The notes under the pieces are model-generated. The model was not told the DNA's origin. It searched no databases and saw only the letters and a program-made list of their open reading frames with translations. A program made the position numbers and the translations under genes. This document shows positions 1-9,564 of a stretch of 64,000 nt of DNA, piece by piece; positions within the stretch are counted from its first letter, which is position 1; every line of letters begins with the position of its first letter. The DNA is taken from positions 472,793 to 536,792 of the forward strand of contig NW_006763131.1 in assembly GCF_000264905.1 (NCBI RefSeq), read 5' to 3'. This stretch comes from Stereum hirsutum FP-91666 SS1. Its lineage: Eukaryota > Basidiomycota > Agaricomycetes > Russulales > Stereaceae.

Positions 1-65
1 TAGCTTTCGCTGTCCAAAATAAGCACACAAACACAGATACGAAAATCAAGAAAAAGGCGAAGCGT

Positions 66-1688
66 CTATATGTCTATATACGTCGCGTGGGTGCCAATGC
101 CCACCACGTCTGAGCCAAAGATGCCCGCCCGGTCCACTTCTACACTATTCAATCAGTGGGTATCCGAGTCGGTATCCAGCATTTTTGAGCATCCACCACC
201 TTCTTCCCATAACCAATCAACTCCGCCCTCGTCCTTCTCCCAAGGTCCAGGTTCTACGGTACCTCAGGCGACCTTCACGCCCTCAACCATCTCCACCACA
301 GGAGCGATCACACCCAACTCCTCTTTCGCCGCGTCGGCGGCGTTGACAGCGCTCAGGTACGTGTCTGTTCGGAATCCAGAATCCAACACCATGATCCAGA
401 ACGGTCAGTGCGTGCGAAACAAAGACAAGGAGAAAAGAAGGAACACGAGAGAAGGAGGAAAGGAGAAGGAGGGAAGGAGAAGGAGGGAAAGATAGAAAGA
501 TACGCACTCCAGAATAAGGACACGACGCCGACGAAGACGAACCGGAGTTGGGGCGGCATGATGGAGAAATTGAGGATCTGTGTCGGGATGAAGACACACC
601 AGTTGCGGAAGACGGTGGGGACGTAGGACTGTCGTGCCGGTTCCATTACGATCCAAACGAGAACGAAAACGAAAACGAAAACGAAAACGAATAGAAAAGG
701 AAGAGCAAAAGAGGAAAAGAGGAAAAGGGAGAGGGGGGAGAAGAGGCGAGGTTAGTGAGTGGATGGCAGGAGCCGGTTGAGCAAAGAGATGAGAGATGCG
801 CACTTTAGACAGTCTGTCCTGCACCTCCGCGACGCCCTTACCCTCGAGGAAGGTCATGCTCGTGAAGAACCAGCCCACGGCGACTGTAGTCAAACGATAT
901 CCCCTCCGTCAGCCGTCAGTCGAAGAACCACGGATAATTATGACAAGGAAGGGAGGGAGGGTCGAAGGAGAAGAAACGTACGAGGCGCCATTAAGCTCTG
1001 GTCCAGGAACGTCTGTCATATACACCCAAAAGTATGCGTTAGCGATAATGAACGAACATCCGAGCACGGTATGGATAAATTTCGTATGGACGGACTCGGG
1101 TAGACAAGGAAGAGGTGATGGATGAAGGACCACAAAACGAAAAAAAGAAAACACACCCTATATACGACCGCCTTCGTCGGACTCGCGAACTGCAGCCTAC
1201 CCAAGAACTGGAACCATTTCGTGACAGGAGGACCAAAGAAAGCACCGCCGTATAAGCTCAGACGGAGTGTGCGGATGGGCTGGAGGCATCGCATCAAAGT
1301 GCGATCAGTATCTTATTCCACCAGTTTTTTTTTTGAGAGAGGACAGGATGTGAGAGGTAGAGATGGTGGAGAGAGAGCGGATGAAAGGGGCGAAACGCAC
1401 ATCATAGCGCTCCCACCCCCGCTTCTCCACCGCCTCTTGTGCGAGAACGTCGCCAGCGCCGAACAACACCGCCGAGCTCAGACATTGGGTGAGGAACGGT
1501 CTCTGGATGAGAGCACGGCTGTCGGTGTGGGTGCGTTTCGTTCGTTCGTTCGGTAAATGACGCGTAGGTGAGGGTGGTCGAACGATGACGAAGGGATAGA
1601 GCAATGAGCCTGAGGTCAGTAAACAATCCACGAACGAGGAAGTTGGAAATAAGTCCACGCACTTGTATGCACGAAAAAGCGAAGCCAT
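66..1688 (-). CDS. Mpv17/PMP22 family membrane protein, 7 exons
   Basis: Member of the Mpv17/PMP22/Sym1 family, four-helix proteins of the inner mitochondrial or peroxisomal membrane thought to form channels. I can chain seven exons in one frame: 1688-1663, 1518-1401, 1279-1157, 1012-982, 883-804, 628-508 and 364-66, giving 265 residues. Family landmarks occur in order: start [20 protein letters not shown], then [34 protein letters not shown], and near the end the signature [20 protein letters not shown] followed by FWNTYLS. Donors are GTGCGT or GTACGT. The tail after the signature (about 75 residues) is acidic and longer than usual. The start matches the family N-terminus. An (AACGAA)n tract lies in intron 5. 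Decayed copies of its upstream region and exon 3 occur at 6.1-6.4 and 9.1-9.5 kb. The family is clear; which orthologue (Sym1, PXMP2 or Woronin-type) is not. Confidence 0.93.
659..692 (+). repeat. (GAAAAC)n microsatellite in an Mpv17 intron
   Basis: Five to six tandem units of the hexamer GAAAAC lie within intron 5 of the Mpv17-family gene. It is a simple repeat with no other visible role. Confidence 0.8.
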
Positions 1689-2901
1689 CTCTCGTTTTAT
1701 TTTCTTCAGTTCCTACCTATGTAATTCCTATCTCGATATGTTTCGAATCCAGTAACTCGAGCGTCGTGGAGAGTGTGTTCGACTTTGTCACGGCCGTGGT
1801 GATGAACGAGCGGGGTCGTGTGCTGGCAGTTCAAACGTCCCAACAGCCGCGCGGTCGTCGTCGGTGTGAGGTGTGGATGTGGTGTGCGGTTGACCGTTGG
1901 AGTCGCCGTTTGACGCGTAAAATGGTGCGCGTTTGGGGTTCAATGGTTTCGTTACGAGAGAGAAAGGGAACACCGGTCCGTCAGTCAACGTTCAACAAAT
2001 TTAACTGTCCAGCTTTGTTTGCTCCACATTAATGCTATGTTATATCTGGAATGCACTCACACAGAAAGAGAACGAAACAGCCTTCACGAAAGCTCGCAGT
2101 CCTTGTCGTCCAGAAAGACGAAGGATGGATGGCAGGAGGGGGATAAGAATCGGAGGAACCTCGGCGCGCGAGCGGATCAAGCCGAGCGTTTATTACTGGT
2201 TAGCCTGGCGCTTACGCTTGCTTCCCCGCAAAAACGCAAATGGGGAACTTCATTCGAATGTTTACCCCAAGGCGCGTGACGTCAGGCGTTCAACACATCC
2301 ACATCCTACTTATCAGTTCTTTGGAGGGTTCTTCGCGAAGGGCCCGTGGCTGCTCACATATAAGCATCAACACTTTGTCGGGCTGGATGTCATTCTAGGC
2401 AGTCACGATTGAAACCATTAGCCTCGGTCGTCGACGAAATTGTTAACATGCTAAGTTATGTACATAGACACATCCAAGAAAGGATGTATAGCTCGCAATC
2501 TTCGCCTCAACCGCCACCGCCCAGCCAGCAGACTACACCGACCGGCGACCACCCCCTCTCGATCTGCATGTCCAAACGATATAAGTATAACCAAATCCAA
2601 ACCGAAACCGAAGCGAAAGCCAGGTATGTGTCCGACTCATCAAGCACATCAAGCACCAGAAAAGATCAAATAAGAAAAAAGAAAAACAATGACATAAACA
2701 TAGAAAGCCCATATCTCCATCGACTGTACGTCGCTCCATCTACCCTCTCTGGGCCATAGCCAGGCAATGTCCGGTAACGAGCGCAGGTCAACCGTGCGAC
2801 CGTGAAGGCTGGAAGGCCACAGAGGGGATGTGGACAAAAGGGCAAGAGGATTGATGAGGCCGAAAGGGGGATGGGAAGAGAAAAGGCCAGAAGCGAGGCG
2901 A
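1689..2901. other. intergenic, Mpv17 5' flank and Vti1 3' flank
   Basis: I see no convincing gene. The part at about 1780-1990 is the upstream region of the Mpv17-family gene. It is recognisable because diverged copies, in reversed orientation, occur at 6.1 and 9.1 kb (shared pieces include CGCACCATTTTACGCGTC and a GCGCGGCTGTTG-like block). The remainder is low-coding spacer next to the 3' end of the SNARE gene. Confidence 0.6.
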
Positions 2902-4245
2902 CTAGGAAAGCTTTTCCCAGAGGATGATGACGATCAATAGGATGAGCACGACGATGATAGCGCCCGTCACGACGCGCTGTTGGTACATCCTGTGTTTGTG
3001 TGTTTTGCCACCAGTTCGTTTCGTCCAGGTCAAAGACGGTAGGTGGAGTGACCAGTGACCAGGGGTTCGAGGGAAAGCAGGCGCCATCCAGTAGAGTGTC
3101 CGATATGATAAAGGGGGTGCGTTAGAACCATCTTGTGAATACGAGAAGAAAGAGCAAAGATGAGGAAAACGTCGGGTCGGCCACCGATGTGGCAAAGAAC
3201 CAGGGGCAAGGCGGGGACAGATAATCGGTTGTATGGATAGAGTGGCGACGTACCGTCTGATCATAGTCTTCAGCGTCCCAGACGCACGTCCAATCGACGT
3301 CTCCGCCGTATTAAGCTAAAACAACGAAAAATCCACGATCAGCCATCAGCTCCCTCTCCCTCCTCTCCACTCCCTCCCCCCAAAAAAAGAGAAACCTACC
3401 GTATTCCTCGAGTTCTCAATCTGTTCTCTCTGCTCCCTCAACACCCTCAATACATCCGCGCCCTGCCCCTCCGTCTCCAGCGCTATCCTCTGACTCTCCT
3501 GCAGTCTCCGTGTTCCGTCTTCGAGAATCGCGGTGCCGGAGAGGAGGCGAGCGCGGTCGGAGCCGTAGGGCTCGTCGGAGGTGGGGGTGCCGGTGCGTGG
3601 GGAGGAGAGGAGATCGGAGCTGGTGTGGCATTGGCGTTGGTGGTGTTGAAGAAGAGGGGGAGGTCGAGAGGGAACGGTGGCGCCGAGCGATTAGCGTACT
3701 GCCTCTATGCTGAGCGAGATATATATATGGTGACGTACCGGTTCGCGGCGGCATGCATGTCCTTGGACAACTTCTTATACTTCGTCAAGTCCGCTTTGGC
3801 AGACCGGATGCGCGAAGTGTAAGAAGCTTTCAGGGACTGTGGAATTCCTTGGATTTCGATCTCCATTTGTGAGAGCTAAACAACAATAAAGAACGAGTGT
3901 ATCATAATTGCACATGTCAGCGTAGATAATAGAATAAATACATGGGTATGGGTATATTCAGCCTGGAGGACGTACCATCTCATCCGCCTCGTCGAGCTCC
4001 ATCTCGACCCTCCGCAGCGCCGCTTTCTTCTGCTCTATATTACCATACCAAGTACGTATCACATCAGCATCCCATACTTCTCGATCACTTCTCTAGCAGT
4101 ATTTCAAGTAGAACAAAAACAAGGAATAAAACATACCTCCCCGTCCCTCCTTCGCATCCCCGTCGAGCTTCTCCCTCACGCTGCCCAGTATCTGCTGCAA
4201 GTCCTGCTCGTACGAATCAAACAGCGCGGTCGGTGATTGGTCCAT
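2902..4245 (-). CDS. VTI1: Qb-SNARE Vti1
   Basis: Vesicle-fusion SNARE acting in Golgi-endosome-vacuole traffic. Exons read in order on the minus strand: N-terminal MDQSPTALFDSYEQDLQQIL (from 4245); KKAALRRVEMELDEADEM (about 4030-3975); MEIEIQGIPQSL through KADLTKYKKLSKDMHAA (about 3880-3745); a low-complexity Asn/Ala/Pro linker leading to SDRARLLSGTAILEDG; the SNARE helix with ETEGQGADVLRVLREQREQI (about 3540-3410); TAETSIGRASGTLKTMIRR (about 3310-3255); and a last exon, RMYQQRVVTG plus the hydrophobic tail anchor IIVVLILLIVIIL, ending WEKLS. The zero-layer Gln is in the REQREQ segment. Total length is about 230-240 residues, usual for Vti1. At least six introns. Divergent from prefoldin 6, with 373 bp between the two start codons. 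Confidence 0.95.
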
Positions 4246-4618
4246 AGCTTCCTTCTAGATTCAGATATACGAGACAAAAAGATAGGCTTCTTCTGTTAAT
4301 GCCTTGATGGAAATTAGGGACGAGTGCGGGTGGTGTGGACCGTGGAATGTGGTTGCAGATCTAGAGGAGGAGTTGGAGGGAACGAAGGTAGGCCACCGGC
4401 ACCGAGGCGTGCCGAGCGCTGGATTGCGTATCCTGGGAAAAGACTGCTATTTCTAGCTAAGGATTGTGGCGCCCATTCTCCAAGTTCTGTTCCTCGCCAC
4501 TTCCGATCCCAGTCCCAAACCTCCATCTCTCTTCCACTTCTCTGTATCGAGCTTACTTCATAAAAACTTGATCTCACCACCAATATACCTGGTACATCAG
4601 GGCGAAAAAGGAAAGAAA
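4246..4618. promoter_or_regulatory. divergent promoter region Vti1 / prefoldin 6
   Basis: This 373-bp spacer separates the start codons of two head-to-head housekeeping genes, so it must hold both promoters. A pyrimidine-rich stretch precedes the prefoldin start. No clear TATA box was seen. Confidence 0.5.
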
Positions 4619-5267
4619 ATGTCGCTCGAAGCCCGCTTGCAAGCCGCCTCTGCAGAGTACCAGAAGCTGCAGATCGATTATTCGAATGCGGTCGAAGCGC
4701 GACAGAAGCTCGATGCTCAGCTTTCGGAGAACGAGTTGGTGAAGAAGGTGCGTCCCATTCTGTATTTCTCCCTTGACTTATACCTCCTGACCTTCTACCT
4801 CCTGATTGAATATATCGTGTGCGTGTGGATCGGTGCGCTCAGGAATTCTTGACCCTCACGCCGGAAAACACGGTGTTCAAGCTCGTCGGGCCTGTGCTCG
4901 TGAAGCAGGACCAGAACGAGGCGAAACAGAACGTGAATACGCGGTTGGAGTTTATTCAGGGGGAGATGTGCGTCTTTGTTCTTGTTCTTATCCACATTCC
5001 CATTCCTATATCTATTTATATCGGCTCTATTTATCTTTCATGCACTGACGGACCACGCCGCCTCTAGTAAGCGAATTGAAGCACAGTTGAAAACGCTAGG
5101 CGAGAAAAACGAAGCGAAGAAGATGGAGGTGCGTTTGCTCTTTTGCCCTATACATCTGCTCTAGGTTTGACATTGGTCATAATTATCATTAGCTTGTGGA
5201 CCTACAAACAGCACTCCAGCAACGACAACAAGAAACGAACCCGCCTGCTGTCGCGGCGAAGGCATGA
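4619..5267 (+). CDS. YKE2: prefoldin subunit 6 (beta-type)
   Basis: Beta-type subunit of the prefoldin hexamer, the cytosolic co-chaperone that hands nascent actin and tubulin to the chaperonin CCT. Four exons (4619-4747, 4843-4967, 5068-5128, 5193-5267) give exactly 129 residues, the family's usual length. It starts MSLEARLQAASAEYQKLQ, a coiled-coil helix. The central beta-hairpin segment contains LTPENTVFKLVGPVLVKQD and EAKQNVNTRLEFIQGEIKRI, and the C-terminal coiled coil contains LGEKNEAKKMELVDLQTALQ, ending VAAKA. Introns are 95, 100 and 64 nt with GTGCGT or GTGCGTT donors. A decayed copy of exon 2 with its flanking intron ends lies at about 12.1 kb. Confidence 0.95.
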
Positions 5268-6079
5268 TTATTCTCGCTGGACGCTCCCTATCTCTCTGGA
5301 TCTGTTCACCGTGATCCTTGTCTCGTCAAGCGAGTTCATCCGTGGCAGGTAAAAAGGAGAAACAGGCTCGTAAGGTTGGGTGGTGACGAGGTATATGTAT
5401 ATGTGCGCTTTTTTTTACCCAGAGAATCATCCGTCCCCTCTTCCGACCGTCCGAGGCTGTAGTACATAGAACTCCGGTGCGAATAAGGCTGACGGATATC
5501 TCTTTCGATCCGTCTGTTTTAGTGGTGCTCCAATGCAATGTATTTGTATGAATTATCTGATCGCTCGACGACTTTCGAGTTATGTCCTGGCAGCAAGGCA
5601 GCATGAGTGCTCCCTCGTCAAGACTCGGGTTCAAGGTCAAGATATGTGCTCCAAACCGACTATCACACTCGCGACTTTCCTATTTCTGAATCTTGATGTC
5701 CACCTCTCTGACGTGGGGGCATCAGTTCACGAGGTGATGGGCTCGCCTTTCGAGCTAGTTTGACATGAGTCAGAGTCCTTCTTGAATCCTTTTGCGGTTT
5801 GCCGTCGTTTATCGATGTTTACCTTGATTCATCCATGTCAAATACTCACTCTTCCATAGGCATGTAGGTAGGCAGGAAGGCATTGTCGGTTCGTTGAATC
5901 TCCTCTCCAGGATTGTCAAAGGTTTACGCATCATCTGCAGATTCAAAAGGCTATCGCGAACGAAGTGTGGCGGTGGCATATCCACGCATACGGTCGGACT
6001 GTACGGCTGTCCCAATTCGTGTTTGTCGGCTCCGAGTCGAGGACGGATGCGAGGGTGTCCGCGATGGGGAGGTTTGTTG
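5268..6079. other. intergenic, prefoldin 3' side
   Basis: No gene is supported. Short open frames here lack family features and codon structure. A poly-T run at about 5408-5416 follows the prefoldin gene. The region leads into the rearranged segment beginning near 6.1 kb. Confidence 0.5.
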
Positions 6080-6440
6080 ACAGTTGCTGGGTAGGATATG
6101 GACCGTGTGGATCATGTCACAAAACGCGCACCATTTTGCGCGTCGACGGCGACTCGTACCCCAGATCACCCATCTAGTGATAGGAACGTCTGGACTGCCA
6201 GCACAGTTCTCTCCTGTCATTGTTTATCACCACGATGCGGACTATCCGCTGACTTTTCATTTCAATCTCTGTTCCACCCTGTATCACCGTCTAAGCTTCT
6301 TGTCACGAAATGGGACCAGCTCCTGGGCAGTTTGGATTTCTGCGAATCCGACGAAGGCGGTTGTGTACCGGGTGCGTTATCCCCCTCCCCCTCTCTTTAC
6401 TGACTCAACTACACGAAACCCCTTCCGTACATGGGGAAGG
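6080..6440 (+). pseudogene. decayed Mpv17 fragment A (5' flank plus exon 3)
   Basis: Relic of the Mpv17-family gene at 66-1688, here on the plus strand. From about 6115 the upstream block with ACCATTTTGCGCGTC is recognisable. From about 6300 follows a diverged exon 3 (TCACGAAATGGGACCAG, then TCCGACGAAGGCGG), including its GTGCGT donor and part of intron 3 (CTACACGAAA). Exons 1 and 2 are missing between these blocks, and exons 4-7 are absent. Because intron sequence is retained, the copy arose by DNA duplication rather than retroposition. It ends just beyond the 3' end of the F-box gene at 6525 and so converges on it. Confidence 0.75.
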
Positions 6441-6524
6441 TCATGTTTTTATTGCATTCATAGATGTACATGATCGCCAAGTTCAAACGTCGGGAAGGAA
6501 GGAAGGAAGGAAACAGTGTACTTA

Positions 6525-8606
6525 TTACTCCAATGACCGTGCACAGAAATCATGACACAGTCCAGCACAAATCCTCCTATACCAATCTGAATCCAAGCAG
6601 TCTACACCACCCCATGACTGTTCGATCTTCTCGCATTCCTCATCCCCATGCGATGAGCAATCATCGGGATCGTCGAAGTTGCAGTCCGGAACCCACCGGA
6701 TATTATTATCCTCGATCCATTCTCCGTTTCTTAATTTGGCATGCCACTCGTTCCACTCCGACCTTCCGCACACAACTCCTTCAATCAAGACTAAGCCCTG
6801 CAGCTTCTTCCCCTCGCACGATGCTCGGACCTGAAACACGAGCTCCCAACTTTTGCCTAGTTCGAGGATATCGAAGTTCCATCGGGGAGACCATAGTTCA
6901 CGACGGCCGTAACAGTCGAGATCGCAGTAGTACGCTTGGTCGATTTTGTCGAGCAGCAGCTCCTGGAGCCTCGGAAATACTACGACCGACGTCTCATTCC
7001 CCCATTGTCTTGTCTCCGAAAGGTGAGGGGCGATCCATTCCGTCGCACTTCTACCCTCGACGTGAAGGGAACGAACCTCCGTCCAGTTCAGAAAAGATGG
7101 CGTCCACTTCGACTTCGCGACGGTGTCGCTCTCGAAAGAGGATGTCAGCTCGGGGAAGATGGGGTCGTTCGAGCTGAGATGAAGATGGTCGACTGCGTCG
7201 GTGCGGAACGCGCGAGAGATGGAGGAAATAAATGTAATAAGGATGGTAGCGTGGATGTCGACCGTGTCCTGCACCTCCACTGGCAGCTCTTCCGAGGAGT
7301 TGAACATGTATCTCGACATGTATGGCATCTTGTATCGTATGCCGAGAACGAGCGCAGTGTCATCATTATCATTCACGTTGACTGCGTCATCAAATGTGCT
7401 AGAGCCAAGTCTGCGCTTGGGTGCGAGCATGACAAGGACCTTCAAAACAAAGCTGCCCTCCACGAAAAGTAAGGAGAAATGGACCCGGAAAGTCTCCTCC
7501 CGACCTTCCTGTAAGTTTCGAAATGCCAGGATGTTCTCTACATCAGAGATGAAGTATCGCTGGTGATCATTGAGTTCGTCGGTGCTATCATTAACACCGT
7601 CTAACTGACCGACCGGCGGGACCAATCCCTCTTCTGCCCGTTCGCTGTGGTAGCAATTTTCACGCAGTTCGATGTTTCTCGAAGTAGTCACGGGGATGGA
7701 CAGTGAAGGGATTATGTACTGATAATATACCGGACTGCCACAGAAGCAGAAGTCACGAAGTCGAGGTAGCGATATGGGTGGCACTCTCGTGTTCGTTTCG
7801 CCCGGAGGAACATATCTACCATAATACAGACTGCGGTCATACTTGATGTGCAACGACTCCAAGCAGGGCATATTCTGTATGGCATGCAACATTGCAGCTG
7901 AAGGTTCGTGATCCCATGGTTGGGGTGCTTTCTCGATGTGCAAGGATGTGATCCCTTCACACGGAATAGCGACAGATAGTAGGACTCGATCGAGGGTGAT
8001 GGATGAGAGCGACGGGGGAAATGGTGGGATGTCGAGGGTTTGGTATGAAGGTATGAATACATCGGCCACACGTCCAGGCGATCGAATCCTCAGCGTCTTC
8101 AATCCCGGCTCAAAGACAATCGCAGAAAACAATTCACTCAGTATGCGAGAATAATATTCGGGCGGCTCGTGGCCGGAAAAGTCGAGAGACAGCGAATCGA
8201 TTCGGGAAATATGGTTCAGGACGGTTTTTAATCTTCCTGAAGCAGCCGGGGAAGGGAGCTGAGTCCAACTAGAGAAAGAAAGAGGCTGGATACCCGAGTA
8301 CTCGAGCATGAAAGATAACAACGGCGACGGGGGGTCATCGACGTTGATGTCGGTCCATAGGCGACTCTCCGCCAAAGCGATGTCTCGCCACCGATGACAT
8401 ACCAGAAGAATTCGAAACAAAGTTGGGCATTTCGTCGGATCGAGAATATAAGTCGAGTTTCCGAAGACGATGAATTCTTCCCTGGCATCGTTCTCATCGA
8501 ATGAGTGCTCTTCTCGTAACCACGATCGAGAACAGCGGAATATGCGGGAAAGGAGCTCTGGTGGTAAGATTTCGGTCATGTCAGACTTTGCGTGCGAGGA
8601 GTCCAT
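6525..8606 (-). CDS. F-box-like protein 1 (693 aa)
   Basis: Intronless 693-residue protein with an N-terminal F-box-like domain, the module that binds Skp1 in SCF ubiquitin ligases. The domain spans about residues 10-80: DMTEILPPELLSRIFRC, then CPTLFRILLVCHRWRDIALA and SRLWTDI. The rest is a large domain with irregular LRR-like segments, for example PPFPPSLSSITLDRVLLS, ITSLHIEKAP, PPISLPRLRDFCF and VFPRLQELLLDKID. It closes with WYRRICAGLCHDFCARSLE. The start is supported because paralogues share the pattern HAKSDMT after the first Met. The substrate is unknown. It is the closest paralogue of the next F-box gene (tandem copy), and the C-terminal C-x3-CH-x2-C is shared with three other loci in the window. 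Confidence 0.9.
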   Translation of the reverse strand: MDSSHAKSDMTEILPPELLSRIFRCSRSWLREEHSFDENDAREEFIVFGNSTYILDPTKCPTLFRILLVCHRWRDIALAESRLWTDINVDDPPSPLLSFMLEYSGIQPLSFSSWTQLPSPAASGRLKTVLNHISRIDSLSLDFSGHEPPEYYSRILSELFSAIVFEPGLKTLRIRSPGRVADVFIPSYQTLDIPPFPPSLSSITLDRVLLSVAIPCEGITSLHIEKAPQPWDHEPSAAMLHAIQNMPCLESLHIKYDRSLYYGRYVPPGETNTRVPPISLPRLRDFCFCGSPVYYQYIIPSLSIPVTTSRNIELRENCYHSERAEEGLVPPVGQLDGVNDSTDELNDHQRYFISDVENILAFRNLQEGREETFRVHFSLLFVEGSFVLKVLVMLAPKRRLGSSTFDDAVNVNDNDDTALVLGIRYKMPYMSRYMFNSSEELPVEVQDTVDIHATILITFISSISRAFRTDAVDHLHLSSNDPIFPELTSSFESDTVAKSKWTPSFLNWTEVRSLHVEGRSATEWIAPHLSETRQWGNETSVVVFPRLQELLLDKIDQAYYCDLDCYGRRELWSPRWNFDILELGKSWELVFQVRASCEGKKLQGLVLIEGVVCGRSEWNEWHAKLRNGEWIEDNNIRWVPDCNFDDPDDCSSHGDEECEKIEQSWGGVDCLDSDWYRRICAGLCHDFCARSLE

Positions 8607-9063
8607 CGTGGGTATCGATATATTTGCCTAGATGCCTGCGTTAAGAGTCAGCTACAGTGCATATGTTATATGATGGTATCGACGAGGGATCCTACTAAGA
8701 TCAGTTCACTCGGACGTCAGAGATGGCAACTCGCAGGATCTAAGCAGCCGGTTTTGATATCCCGATGTAGGAGGATAGTCGACAGAATGGTCGAAATGTT
8801 CTTGAGTGTGTTTGGTTCGTCGTCGTTGCACGCTATGGGCAAACGCCCGTCTGTAAGGTCCATCCAGGTTTACGGAAGATCTGTCACCAAAAGTTGCAGT
8901 TCCGTCCCATTTCTTCCCCATTATGGCCACATTTCCCACGGTGAATCCCGTAGCTTGTCGAAAGTCTCCGTTCATTCTTTCATCTCTTGAACTTGAGCGC
9001 TGAGCCTTGAATCGGCTCCTTCTCCTGTTATGCAATAGATGTTTCACTTGCTGGGCGGAATAT
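8607..9063. other. duplicated F-box 5' flank, unit A
   Basis: Upstream region of F-box 1. It is visibly homologous to 11566-12050 upstream of F-box 2 (shared TTCCGTCCCATTTCTTCCCC and GGCGAATCCCGTA-like blocks), showing that the duplicated unit includes the promoter. No gene was seen. Confidence 0.65.
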
Positions 9064-9500
9064 AGACCTTGTCAATTGGTTTCCCAAACGCGTACCATTT
9101 TGCGCGTCATGGTCGACGACGACTCGTACCTTACTCCGAGTCGTAAGTACCCCACACCACCCATCCATTGACACCCCACACCGCCGACAGCCGCGCGGCT
9201 TTTGAAAGCTGGAAGATTTCGACTACCAGCACAGTTATCATTCTCTCATTATTTATTACCACGACCACGGACGTGACGATTTTCCTTCAGTCTTTCTTCC
9301 ATCCCGCATCTCCATCTGACCTTCTGCGGTGCCACTTTATTCGGCCCCCCCGTCACGAAATGGTTCCAGTTCTTGGCAGCTGCAGTTCGCGAGTCCGACG
9401 AAGGCGGGTGTGTACCGGGTGCGTTCTCCCCTTCCCCTCTCTTTACTGACTCACACTACACGAAATTCCTTCCGTACATGGATAATTTCATGTTTTGTTG
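9064..9500 (+). pseudogene. decayed Mpv17 fragment B (5' flank plus exon 3)
   Basis: Second relic of the Mpv17-family gene, better preserved than fragment A. The upstream block (ACCATTTTGCGCGTC, then CGACAGCCGCGCGGCTTTTG) is followed at about 9325-9420 by exon 3: CTGCGGTGCC, GGCCCCCCCGTCACGAAATG, GTTCCAGTTCTTGG, GCGAGTCCGACGAAGGCGG. Then come a GTGCGT donor and intron-3-like sequence up to about 9500. A deletion inside exon 3 shifts the frame, and exons 1, 2 and 4-7 are absent. It has the same position and orientation relative to the F-box gene as fragment A, so the fragment was already linked to the F-box gene before the tandem duplication. Confidence 0.8.
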
Positions 9501-9564
9501 CATTCATAGATGTACACGATCGCCAAGTTCAAACGTTCGGGAAGGAAGGAAGGAAACAGTGTAA

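Noticed and set aside
6464..7177. 237-codon plus-strand frame opposite F-box 1
   Set aside because: Antisense to conserved F-box protein coding sequence and without any domain; the minus strand is clearly the coding one.
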